Source: Bacteroidota bacterium (GTDB lineage Bacteria > Bacteroidota > Ignavibacteria > Ignavibacteriales > Ignavibacteriaceae). From it: a DNA stretch of 14,294 nt. Shown here piece by piece: positions 1 to 6,726 of the stretch; within the stretch, counting starts at the first letter, position 1, and the number at the start of each line of letters is the position of its first letter. The notes below the pieces were generated by a model, which did not search any database, was not told the origin of the DNA, and saw only the letters and a program-made list of their open reading frames with translations. The position numbers were made by a program, and so were the translations under genes. The stretch is taken from positions 1 through 14,294 of the forward strand of contig JAJYOQ010000054.1 of assembly GCA_021796135.1 (NCBI GenBank). The letters are read 5' to 3'.

Positions 1-596
1 TAATATTCACCTTTAAAAAGTTTTATTATCAATCTCCTGTTGTTAACTACATAAGTTACTCCCGAATGGAAAGTAATTATGGTTATTAAAAGCATGCCAA
101 AATAAATAAAATTATGATCAAATAATAAAGAAAAGACCTTTATATTCTTCTGATAAATCTGGGGTGAAGATATTCCGACATAAATAATTAATAAATAATA
201 CAGGAATGCCATCTGTATAAATGTCTTCCATTTTGCATAGAAACTTGTAGGAAAACTCATACCTTTATAGTCAGCATAAACTCTTAAACCAGTAATACTA
301 AAATCTCTAATAAGAATTATAGCAACCATCCATAATGGGATTACTTTTAGAAATACAAACCCTATAAAAGCGCCGGAAGTCAAAATTTTATCAGCCAAAG
401 GATCCCAAAACTTACCCCACGAAGTTATATAATTAAACTTTCTTGCTAACCAGCCGTCATACCAATCTGTCAATGCCGCTATTATAAATACAACTAAAGA
501 GATTTGTTTCAGCACGGGATTTTCCGATAGAAACAACATTAAGAATACTGGCGTAAGTATTATTCTTAAAACAGTTAGTTGATTTGGTAGAAGCAT
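1..596 (-). CDS. pgsA: CDP-diacylglycerol--glycerol-3-phosphate 3-phosphatidyltransferase (phosphatidylglycerophosphate synthase), 3' end at the window edge
   Basis: I translated this ORF by hand; it stays open for 198 codons to base 1. The last two visible bases are TA, so a stop just outside the window is possible. The protein is hydrophobic. It carries the complete CDP-alcohol phosphotransferase signature D-x2-D-G-x2-A-R-x8-G-x3-D-x3-D, with Asp44, Asp47, Gly48, Ala51-Arg52, Gly61, Asp65 and Asp69. This motif binds the metal and the CDP group. The N-terminus MLLPNQLTVLRIILTP is typical of PgsA. The enzyme would transfer the phosphatidyl group from CDP-diacylglycerol to glycerol-3-phosphate at the inner membrane, the committed step to phosphatidylglycerol. 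The ATG at 596 is the only reasonable start, because the same frame has a stop at 606-608. It lies 5 bases past the DUF971 stop, so it is probably cotranscribed. A different CDP-alcohol transferase is less likely but not excluded. Confidence 0.88.
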   Translation of the reverse strand, partial: MLLPNQLTVLRIILTPVFLMLFLSENPVLKQISLVVFIIAALTDWYDGWLARKFNYITSWGKFWDPLADKILTSGAFIGFVFLKVIPLWMVAIILIRDFSITGLRVYADYKGMSFPTSFYAKWKTFIQMAFLYYLLIIYVGISSPQIYQKNIKVFSLLFDHNFIYFGMLLITIITFHSGVTYVVNNRRLIIKLFKGEY

Positions 597-601
597 TACT
601 T

Positions 602-904
602 TTATTTAATATTATTCTTAGAAATAAGTTTTAAATACGGAAATTCATAGATACCTGTACTATGACCATCCTTCCATTTAATTGAGATAGCATAACTTCC
701 GACTTTATTTATCTCAACTATAGTTATTTGATCCAAGCCAAAAATAGGTATAAAATTTTTACTTTGAGTATCCCTAAGCGATGCGCAAGTAGCGCATGGA
801 CAAAATCTTCTTAAACTTTTGGAATTAATATTTGTTTCATTACCATCATCCCATTTGATGTAAAGAATTCCATCTTTATTAAGACTAATTTTAGTAGGGA
901 TCAT
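602..904 (-). CDS. DUF971 / gamma-butyrobetaine hydroxylase-like N-terminal domain protein
   Basis: This 100-residue protein consists of a single DUF971 domain. It has the family pattern W-x-DG at residues 18-21, a CPCATC cluster at 35-40, a VGSYAISIKW strand at 68-77 and a DGHSTGIY motif at 79-86. Cys35, Cys37, Cys40 and His81 match in spacing the structural zinc ligands of the N-terminal domain of human gamma-butyrobetaine hydroxylase (Cys38, Cys40, Cys43, His82), so a bound zinc is likely. There is no 2-oxoglutarate oxygenase domain, so this is not a hydroxylase. Stand-alone members have been linked to iron-sulfur protein maturation, but I cannot show that here. The ATG at 904 shares one base with the purC stop (TGATG), which suggests translational coupling between purC and pgsA. 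Confidence 0.85.
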   Translation of the reverse strand: MIPTKISLNKDGILYIKWDDGNETNINSKSLRRFCPCATCASLRDTQSKNFIPIFGLDQITIVEINKVGSYAISIKWKDGHSTGIYEFPYLKLISKNNIK

Positions 905-1800
905 CAGATTAATTTATTACCGGTAATTTGAAATAAAGCATCTAAATATTTTTCAGCAGTTTTATTAATAATATCATCCGGCAGAATAGGAGGAGGAGGC
1001 TGTTTATTAAAGTTTATCGATAATAAATAATCTCTGACGAATTGTTTATCATAACTTTGCTGTGCTCTTCCCTTTTCATAAGTATCTAAAACCCAAAAAC
1101 GGGAGCTGTCTGGTGTAAGTACTTCGTCAACTAGTATAATCTCATTGTTATAAATACCAAATTCCATTTTTGTATCAGCTATAATAATTCCTTTAGTAAG
1201 GGCATACTTCGAAGCTTTTTTATAAATTTCCAATGCTGCAGACTTAATTTTTTCAAAAACTTGTTTCCCTGCAATTTTCTCTGCTTCATCTGATGAAATA
1301 TTTTCATCATGAGTACCGACTTCAGCTTTTGTAGATGGCGTAAAAATTGGCTCTGGTAATATTTCTGATTCAACCAGATTAGGGGGTAATTTAATGCCCG
1401 AAATTGTACCGTTTTTTTTATAATCATTCCAGCCCGATCCTGAAATATAACCCCTGACAATGCATTCTAAAGGCAATACTTTTGCTTTTTTTACAAGCAT
1501 TGATCTTCCTTCTAAATCATTCAAGTATTTACTACAAGAGGAAGGAAAGTCCTCAACATTAACGGATATCAAATGATTTGGGATAATGTCTTTAGTAAAG
1601 TTAAACCAAAATTGCGAAATTTGGGTAAGCACTTTACCCTTAAGAGGAATTCCCTGAGCCATTATAACATCGAAAGCTGATAATCTATCTGTAGATACGA
1701 TCAAATAATGCTCTCCGAGATCGTAAATATCTCTTACCTTCCCTTTTTTGACAAGGTTAAGTTCCGGGAAATCTGTATTTAATATGATATTAGGTTTCAT
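904..1800 (-). CDS. purC: Phosphoribosylaminoimidazole-succinocarboxamide synthase (SAICAR synthetase)
   Basis: This enzyme ligates aspartate to CAIR with ATP in purine biosynthesis. At about 300 residues it is the longer, yeast ADE1-like form rather than the roughly 240-residue E. coli form. Family motifs are present (numbered from an upstream GTG at 1812): GKVRDIYD at 24-31, STDRLSAFD at 40-48, [13 protein letters not shown] at 116-128, [16 protein letters not shown] at 158-173, DTKMEFG at 213-219 and [14 protein letters not shown] at 227-240. The start is ambiguous. The open frame allows GTG at 1812, ATG at 1809 or ATG at 1800. I prefer ATG at 1800 because a GGA sits 5 bases before it, whereas the two upstream codons have almost no room for a ribosome binding site. 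It is the first gene of a purC - DUF971 - pgsA run and overlaps its neighbour by one base. Function is secure; only the start is in doubt. Confidence 0.95.
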   Translation of the reverse strand: MKPNIILNTDFPELNLVKKGKVRDIYDLGEHYLIVSTDRLSAFDVIMAQGIPLKGKVLTQISQFWFNFTKDIIPNHLISVNVEDFPSSCSKYLNDLEGRSMLVKKAKVLPLECIVRGYISGSGWNDYKKNGTISGIKLPPNLVESEILPEPIFTPSTKAEVGTHDENISSDEAEKIAGKQVFEKIKSAALEIYKKASKYALTKGIIIADTKMEFGIYNNEIILVDEVLTPDSSRFWVLDTYEKGRAQQSYDKQFVRDYLLSINFNKQPPPPILPDDIINKTAEKYLDALFQITGNKLI

Positions 1801-1879
1801 AAATTCCATCACTTTTTACTACAAAATAATGACAATGTTCATAATCAATTAAACATTTGAAAGACATCCCCGATAATAA

Positions 1880-1908
1880 ATTATAGCTTAGAGATGAATC
1901 CAAAATAA
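1880..1908 (-). promoter_or_regulatory. Candidate promoter for the purC operon
   Basis: A perfect TATAAT hexamer reads on the minus strand at 1885-1880, about 80 bases before the preferred purC start. The position 17 bases upstream (1908-1903) reads TTATTT, a weak -35. No other strong -10 stands out in the leader. In sequence this AT-rich, a lone TATAAT is modest evidence. Confidence 0.3.
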
Positions 1909-2008
1909 AAAATCAATTATTTAATTCATTTTAGCCAAAATTAATAAAAATAGACAAGACATCCATATTAAACTTTTGTCTAAGAAAAAATTTTTTGAAA
2001 GAATTAAA

Positions 2009-2140
2009 ATGTTAATCATTTTATTTGCCTATGCTATTCTTTCTTTAATATCACTGGCAATATCGTTATATTTCATGAAAACAGCTCCGAAGGGCTGGGA
2101 AGACGAAAATGGATTTCACGAAGGTCTGCAAAAACATTAA
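2009..2140 (+). CDS. Predicted single-span membrane small protein (43 aa), hypothetical
   Basis: A 43-codon ORF starts at ATG 2009 and stops at TAA 2138-2140, in the gap between purC and the STAS gene. The protein splits cleanly into two parts. Residues 1-22 (MLIILFAYAILSLISLAISL and two more) form one uninterrupted hydrophobic helix. Residues 24-43 form a polar tail with KTAPKGWEDENGF, four acidic residues and a closing His. That is the layout of a small membrane protein with its tail on one side. A purine-rich GAAAGA lies 6-11 bases before the ATG and may serve as a weak ribosome binding site. It is convergent with the STAS gene, whose stop is 45 bases away, and divergent from purC. I do not recognise the family. 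Short membrane proteins of this kind often act as subunits or modulators of larger membrane complexes, but no partner is visible. It could also be a chance ORF. Confidence 0.5.
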   Translation: MLIILFAYAILSLISLAISLYFMKTAPKGWEDENGFHEGLQKH

Positions 2141-2184
2141 ATGCACTTGCATCCCTTTATAAGCGTATAAGAATCTTATATCCT

Positions 2185-2604
2185 TTATTTCTGAATCAAA
2201 CGGAAATTTGAATAGCTGTTATACGTTTTACCGGCATTTTCTTGATAGAGAGTAATTTTCAGTCCCCCTTTTAATTCCCTAATTGCTGACTCTTTTGATA
2301 CACAAAAATCAAAAGCTCTAAATGCTTTTACATCGCTAAATATTTCTTTAAAATCATTTTGTGGTTTTACAACTTTCATATTTCCGCCACGTATGGAAGC
2401 AATACGCAGCAGATTAATGATCCCGCTTAAAAAAACAGAATCAATATATTCGCAATACGATAAATCAACTATAAAATTTAATGTATTTTTAGTTAGATGA
2501 TATTTTAGCAACTCATTAAAAGCACTTAGCTCAAAAAAAGTAGCTTTCTTTATATTGACTGAGATAACTAAAAGATTATCGACTTTTTCAAATGTAAAAT
2601 CCAT
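2185..2604 (-). CDS. STAS-domain protein, anti-sigma-factor-antagonist-like
   Basis: This small soluble protein has one STAS domain over roughly residues 5-115. The diagnostic stretch is VDLSYCEYIDSVFLSGIINL at residues 49-68 (numbered from a TTG at 2613). Ser59, in the IDS motif, is at the position phosphorylated in SpoIIAA/RsbV-type antagonists. The strand MKVVKPQ at 79-85 follows as expected. About 25 extra residues after the domain (Gly116-Lys142) are rich in Asn, Tyr and Ser and match nothing I know. The frame opens at TTG 2613, but ATG 2604 is the better start and gives 139 residues. In known systems such proteins bind an anti-sigma kinase until phosphorylated. No RsbW-like kinase, PP2C phosphatase or sigma factor gene lies in the window, so its partner must be elsewhere. 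It stands alone between the idh terminator and the gap before purC. Confidence 0.8.
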   Translation of the reverse strand: MDFTFEKVDNLLVISVNIKKATFFELSAFNELLKYHLTKNTLNFIVDLSYCEYIDSVFLSGIINLLRIASIRGGNMKVVKPQNDFKEIFSDVKAFRAFDFCVSKESAIRELKGGLKITLYQENAGKTYNSYSNFRLIQK

Positions 2605-2668
2605 TTTAACCAAAATAACAAAATGAAAAAAAATATTCTAACTTTATGTTATGAAGTTTAACCAAAAT
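2605..2668. repeat. Pair of 12-bp direct repeats flanking the STAS gene start
   Basis: The sequence TTTAACCAAAAT occurs perfectly at 2605-2616 and 2657-2668, 52 bases apart start to start (about five helical turns). The first copy directly abuts the ATG of the STAS gene, so on the coding strand it reads ATTTTGGTTAAA followed by ATG. The second lies in the leader, between the candidate promoter and the gene. Both copies face the same way. It could be an operator pair or a chance duplication in AT-rich DNA. Confidence 0.45.
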
Positions 2669-2679
2669 CCAGTTGATTA

Positions 2680-2707
2680 AAAATAATTCAATGATAGCAC
2701 AAGTCAA
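2680..2707 (-). promoter_or_regulatory. Candidate promoter for the STAS gene
   Basis: On the minus strand TTGACT (2707-2702) is followed after 16 bases by TATTTT (2685-2680), a reasonable sigma70-like pair. It lies downstream of the idh terminator and about 75 bases before the STAS ATG, so it would let the STAS gene be transcribed apart from idh. Confidence 0.35.
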
Positions 2708-2741
2708 AATGATAAATAAAATAATCTTGGACAATAATTAA

Positions 2742-2771
2742 AAACGGATAGATTAGTTAGTCTATCCGTTT
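2742..2771 (-). terminator. Rho-independent terminator of the isocitrate dehydrogenase gene
   Basis: A perfect 11-bp inverted repeat, AAACGGATAGA and TCTATCCGTTT, encloses an 8-base loop. On the minus strand the stem is followed by TTTAATTATTG, extending the T run of the stem. It lies 33 bases past the idh stop. The A-rich flank on the other side might allow weaker termination of plus-strand transcripts as well. Confidence 0.85.
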
Positions 2772-2804
2772 AAGAATAATGATTATTTTCTTAATTTATT
2801 TTAA

Positions 2805-5030
2805 TTAAAATCCATCTATAATCTTGTTTAATTTTAGACTAGGACGCATTACAGACTCAGTTTTAACATCGTCAGGTTGGTAATATCCGCCCAAATCTGC
2901 AGGTTTACCCTGTACAGTGATCAAATCCTTTGCAATTTCATTTTCATTTGACTGCAATTCCTTAAACATTTTTGAGAAGCGGGATTTCATAGTTGCGTCT
3001 TTATTCTGCTCAGATAAAGCCTGCGCCCAATATAAAGCAAGATAGAAAGAACTTCCTCTATTATCTATTTCACCTGATTTACGGGAAGGATAACGGGCAT
3101 TCTCTAAATATTTACCGATTGCAGCATCCAGAGTTTCTGCTAAAAGAGCTGCTTTAGGATTATTTGTTTTTTCAGCTATCATTTCAAATGATGGAACAAG
3201 AGCGCAATATTCTCCTAGCGAATCCCACCTTAAATGGTTTTCTTTTAATAATTGCTGAACATGCTTAGGAGCAGAACCACCGGCACCGGTTTCAAATAAA
3301 CCTCCGCCTTTTAATAACGGAACTATGGAAAGCATTCTTGCACTTGTCCCTAGTTCAAGAATCGGGAATAAATCCGTCAAATAATCACGAAGAACATTTC
3401 CGGTAACCGAAATCGTATCCAATCCTTTTCTTACTCTATCCAAAGTATATTTCATTGCATCGACCGGACTTAGGATTTTGATTTCCAGCCCCTTTGTATC
3501 GTTTTCAGGTAAATATTTATTAATTTTAGCAATAATTTCCCTATCATGGCTTCTTTTTTCATCAAGCCAGAAAATAGCAGGCGTAGAAGATTCTCTTGCT
3601 CTTTTAACCGCAAGTTTTATCCAATCTTTAATAGGTTCATCTTTAGCCTGACACATTCTAAAAATATCGCCTTTCTCAACCTGTTGTTCAAGCAAAATTT
3701 TTCCTTCAGAGTTTACAACCCGGATAAAACCACCCCCCTTTGCCTCAAAGGTTTTATCATGAGATCCATATTCTTCGGCTTTTTGAGCCATCAATCCTAC
3801 ATTAGATACAGCTCCCATAGTTGCAGGATCAAACTGACCTTTAGTCTTCGCATCCTCGATAATTTCTTCATATATAGTAGAATAGCAGCGATCAGGAATC
3901 ATAGCAATACAATCCTCCAATTCGTCTTTTTTATTCCACATTTTTCCCCCATCGCGCACTACATTCGGCATTGAAGCGTCAACTATGATGTCATTAGGAA
4001 CATGAAGATTTGCCTTACCGATTCTCGAATCGACCATTGCCAATTCAGGTTGATACTCATATACTTTGTTAATATCAGCTTCAATTTGTGCTCTTTTCTC
4101 CTCAGTAAGTTTCTTTAATTTTTCCAGCACATCCATAAGACCGTTATTTAAGTTAGCTCCAATTTCTTTAAGGACATCTGCATGTTTTTCGAGTGCATCT
4201 TTATAATAAACGGAAACAGCATGTCCGAACATTATCGGATCTGAAATTTTCATCATTGTAGCTTTTAGATGAAGTGAAAGAAGGACATTATCCTTTTTGG
4301 CTTCTTCAATTTGCTCTGCATAGAATTTTCTTAATTCTTTAACATTCATTACTGAAGAATCTATTACTTCACCTTTAAGAAGCTTAAGCTTTTCTTTCAG
4401 AACCGTTTTATTTCCCTTCTCATCGTAATATTCAATGTTTACAGAATCCTCTTTTTCGAGAGTAACTGATTTTTCCGTACCGTAAAAATCCTTTTGTTTC
4501 ATACTTGCGACTCTGGTCTTAGATCCTGATGCAGGCCAGGGCTTCATCATTTTATGAGGATGTTTTTGAGCAAACTTTTTAACCGAAGCAGCAGCGCGTC
4601 TATCGGAATTTCCCTCACGCAAAACCGGATTTACAGCCGAGCCAAGGACCTTAGAAAATCTATTTTTTAACTCTTTTTCTTCATCATTTTTTGGTTCCTC
4701 CGGATAATCGGGGATATTATATCCCTTATCCTGCAATTCTTTTATTGCAGCATGTAATTGAGGTATAGAAGCACTTATATTGGGAAGTTTTATAATATTA
4801 GCATCGGGATTCTGGGTGATTTCTCCAAGTTCGGTAAGATAATCAGGAACCTTCTGATCTTCTCTCAATTTATCCGGAAAGTTCGCCAGAATTCTACCAG
4901 CAAGAGAAATATCTTTAAGTTCAATATCTATCCCTGTCCCTTTTATGAATGATTTTACTATTGGCAGTAAACAATAAGTTGCCAAAGCCGGAGCCTCGTC
5001 AATTTTTGTCCAAATTATTTTAGTTTCCAT
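2805..5030 (-). CDS. icd: Monomeric NADP-dependent isocitrate dehydrogenase
   Basis: This enzyme oxidises isocitrate to 2-oxoglutarate and CO2 with NADP+. At 741 residues it is the full-length monomeric type, unrelated in overall length to the roughly 420-residue dimeric enzyme. By alignment from memory with Azotobacter vinelandii IDH, the substrate and metal residues are all present: Ser131, Asn134, Arg138, Arg144 in NPVLREGNSDRR, then Lys256, Asp351, Tyr421, Arg548, Asp549 and Asp553. The NADP-binding residues His590, Arg601 and Arg650 are present too. The strongly conserved GTSARMLSIVPLLKGGGLFE block lies at 561-580. The start METKIIWTKIDEAP is the normal family N-terminus; only a GGG about 11 bases upstream hints at a ribosome binding site. 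It appears to be a single-gene transcript with its own terminator. In green sulfur bacteria and relatives a monomeric enzyme of this type runs the reductive TCA reaction; whether that holds here cannot be seen. Confidence 0.97.
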   Translation of the reverse strand: METKIIWTKIDEAPALATYCLLPIVKSFIKGTGIDIELKDISLAGRILANFPDKLREDQKVPDYLTELGEITQNPDANIIKLPNISASIPQLHAAIKELQDKGYNIPDYPEEPKNDEEKELKNRFSKVLGSAVNPVLREGNSDRRAAASVKKFAQKHPHKMMKPWPASGSKTRVASMKQKDFYGTEKSVTLEKEDSVNIEYYDEKGNKTVLKEKLKLLKGEVIDSSVMNVKELRKFYAEQIEEAKKDNVLLSLHLKATMMKISDPIMFGHAVSVYYKDALEKHADVLKEIGANLNNGLMDVLEKLKKLTEEKRAQIEADINKVYEYQPELAMVDSRIGKANLHVPNDIIVDASMPNVVRDGGKMWNKKDELEDCIAMIPDRCYSTIYEEIIEDAKTKGQFDPATMGAVSNVGLMAQKAEEYGSHDKTFEAKGGGFIRVVNSEGKILLEQQVEKGDIFRMCQAKDEPIKDWIKLAVKRARESSTPAIFWLDEKRSHDREIIAKINKYLPENDTKGLEIKILSPVDAMKYTLDRVRKGLDTISVTGNVLRDYLTDLFPILELGTSARMLSIVPLLKGGGLFETGAGGSAPKHVQQLLKENHLRWDSLGEYCALVPSFEMIAEKTNNPKAALLAETLDAAIGKYLENARYPSRKSGEIDNRGSSFYLALYWAQALSEQNKDATMKSRFSKMFKELQSNENEIAKDLITVQGKPADLGGYYQPDDVKTESVMRPSLKLNKIIDGF

Positions 5031-5174
5031 TTAATTACCCACTTATTATTAAGAAAATTTAATTATTAATTTTATACAATATTTTAAAATACCGAATCTT
5101 TAGCAATTATTAAAATAAATGAACATTAATTATAAAAAATGCTTATACCATAATACTTCAGTTTCTGGACATCA

Positions 5175-5186
5175 GGCAGAAGGGAA
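5175..5186 (+). repeat. Imperfect copy of the tRNA-Phe 3' end (possible relic attachment site)
   Basis: GGCAGAAGGGAA matches the plus-strand reading of the tRNA-Phe 3' end (GGCAGAGAGGGAA at 12650-12662) except for one missing base. It has the same orientation. It lies in the gap between idh and hsdM, so the two copies bracket exactly the restriction-modification operon. The match is short and no integrase is present, so this is only a hint. Confidence 0.25.
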
Positions 5187-5224
5187 AATATTCGAAAATG
5201 TAGAAATAATTTAAAATGGGTAGA

Positions 5225-5242
5225 GATTACTGAAAAGTAATC
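5225..5242 (-). terminator. Possible weak terminator after hsdM
   Basis: A perfect 7-bp inverted repeat, GATTACT and AGTAATC, with a 4-base loop lies about 40 bases past the hsdM stop. On the minus strand it is followed by TCTACCCATTTTAAATT, so the T run is displaced and the stem is weak. No better candidate lies between hsdM and idh. Confidence 0.35.
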
Positions 5243-5283
5243 ACAATAATAATTTATAGTTACAGATTACATCAAAATATAAC

Positions 5284-6726
5284 TTAATTACTTAACTGTG
5301 TACGAATTTCATTTATTTGCTCAAGAGCAATTTCCAGGCTAGCGGCAATTTCATCAGCTAGAACTTCTGGATCGGGTAGGTTGGCTGAGTCTTCTACGCT
5401 ATCATCTTTTAACCAGAAAATATCAAGACTGGTTTTATCTCTTTTGATTATTTCATCATAAGTGAAAGTTTTAAATCGTTCAGTTTCAACACGTTCATTT
5501 CTATTTGATGTTTTGTAGCATTTAATAAAGTCTTCTAAGTCGGAATATTTCAGTGAATTGGTTTTAAGAGTAAAGTGAATGTTTGTTCTTAAGTCGTAAA
5601 TCCAAACCTTTTCAGTCCAGGGAGTTTCACTTGCTGGTTTCTTATCGAAGAAGACTACATTAGCTTTTACACCTTGCGCATAGAATAGACCAGTCGGCAA
5701 ACGCAAAATAGTATGCACATCAAATTGCTTTAGCAATTCCTTCCGTATCTTTTCCCCCGCTCCACCTTCAAAAAGAACGTTATCGGGTAGAACTACTGCT
5801 GCCCTGCCATTTATATCAAGTACTGTCTTTATATGCTGAAGGAAATTAAGCTGTTTGTTTGAAGTTGTTGTCCAGAAATCAGGTCTTTCATAAATAAGAG
5901 AATCCTTTTCGGCTTTACCTTGTCCATTAAAAACGGTTATGCTGCTTTTCTTTCCGAACGGCGGATTGGTTATAACAATGTTATATCTTTTACCAGGATC
6001 ACCTATCAGACTATCAACTGAAGAAATTTTAGCTTCTATGCCGTGAAGATAAAGGTTCATCACGCATAATCTCACAACTCCATCAACTATATCATTTCCG
6101 CTAAAGGTTTCATTCTTCAGGAAATGTTTTTGATCTCTGTCTAATTGATAGTTATGAATTATATAATCATGTGCAACTAACATAAAGCCGCCAGTGCCGC
6201 AAGCTGGATCGCATATAGTTTCTCCGGGTTTTGGTTTAATTACCTCAACTAATGCTTTAATCAGCTCTCTAGGAGTAAAATATTGACCAGCACCGCTCTT
6301 TGTGTCCTCAGCATTCTTCTGAAGCAGTCCTTCATAAATATCACCTTTAATATCCGCATCAAGTCCAGTCCATGTTTCACTTTCAATTAAGGTAATTAAC
6401 CGTCTTAACTTTGCAGGATCTTGAATTTTGTTCTGGGACTTACGGAAAATTATACCTAATGTATTTTCTTCTTTTGCTAAGTTCTCCAGAGTCTTGCGGT
6501 ACTGAGTTTCTAACTGCTCACCATCTAGATCTATTAGTTTTTGCCAGTTAAATGATTTTGGAATAATGTCAGGGCGGTTATACGGCGCTTTTGTTTGTTC
6601 ATCTGCCATCTTGAGAAACAGTAAGTATGTTAATTGTTCAACATAATCGCCATAGCTTACACCGTCATCACGAAGTACGTTACAGTAATTCCAAAGTTTA
6701 GCAACAATTGAAGCTGAATCAGTCAT
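5284..6726 (-). CDS. hsdM: Type I restriction-modification system methyltransferase subunit HsdM
   Basis: This is the N6-adenine DNA methyltransferase subunit. It combines with HsdS to methylate host sites and with HsdR to form the restriction complex. The 480 residues match the usual family length. An N-terminal helical HsdM domain spans about 1-130. GQYFTPRELI at 147-156 opens the catalytic domain. The SAM-binding motif I is DPACGTGGFML at 173-183, and the adenine-methyltransferase motif IV is NPPF at 254-257. All catalytic residues are intact. The ATG at 6726 has an AAGG 9-12 bases upstream and overlaps the end of the accessory gene by 8 bases, so translation is probably coupled. It is the last gene of the operon, which is unusual because the protective methylase is made after the nuclease subunit. 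Confidence 0.96.
   Translation of the reverse strand: MTDSASIVAKLWNYCNVLRDDGVSYGDYVEQLTYLLFLKMADEQTKAPYNRPDIIPKSFNWQKLIDLDGEQLETQYRKTLENLAKEENTLGIIFRKSQNKIQDPAKLRRLITLIESETWTGLDADIKGDIYEGLLQKNAEDTKSGAGQYFTPRELIKALVEVIKPKPGETICDPACGTGGFMLVAHDYIIHNYQLDRDQKHFLKNETFSGNDIVDGVVRLCVMNLYLHGIEAKISSVDSLIGDPGKRYNIVITNPPFGKKSSITVFNGQGKAEKDSLIYERPDFWTTTSNKQLNFLQHIKTVLDINGRAAVVLPDNVLFEGGAGEKIRKELLKQFDVHTILRLPTGLFYAQGVKANVVFFDKKPASETPWTEKVWIYDLRTNIHFTLKTNSLKYSDLEDFIKCYKTSNRNERVETERFKTFTYDEIIKRDKTSLDIFWLKDDSVEDSANLPDPEVLADEIAASLEIALEQINEIRTQLSN

Noticed and set aside
2166..2180. TATAAG-AAT-CTTATA hairpin as a terminator of the STAS gene
   Set aside because: The stem is 6 bp of mostly A-T pairs with a short loop and no T run after it on the minus strand.
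3546..3974. 142-codon plus-strand ORF inside idh
   Set aside because: It lies antisense to a highly conserved, full-length isocitrate dehydrogenase and shows no domain.
5119..5214. 31-codon plus-strand ORF between idh and hsdM
   Set aside because: It has no ribosome binding site and no recognisable feature, and ORFs of this length are expected by chance.
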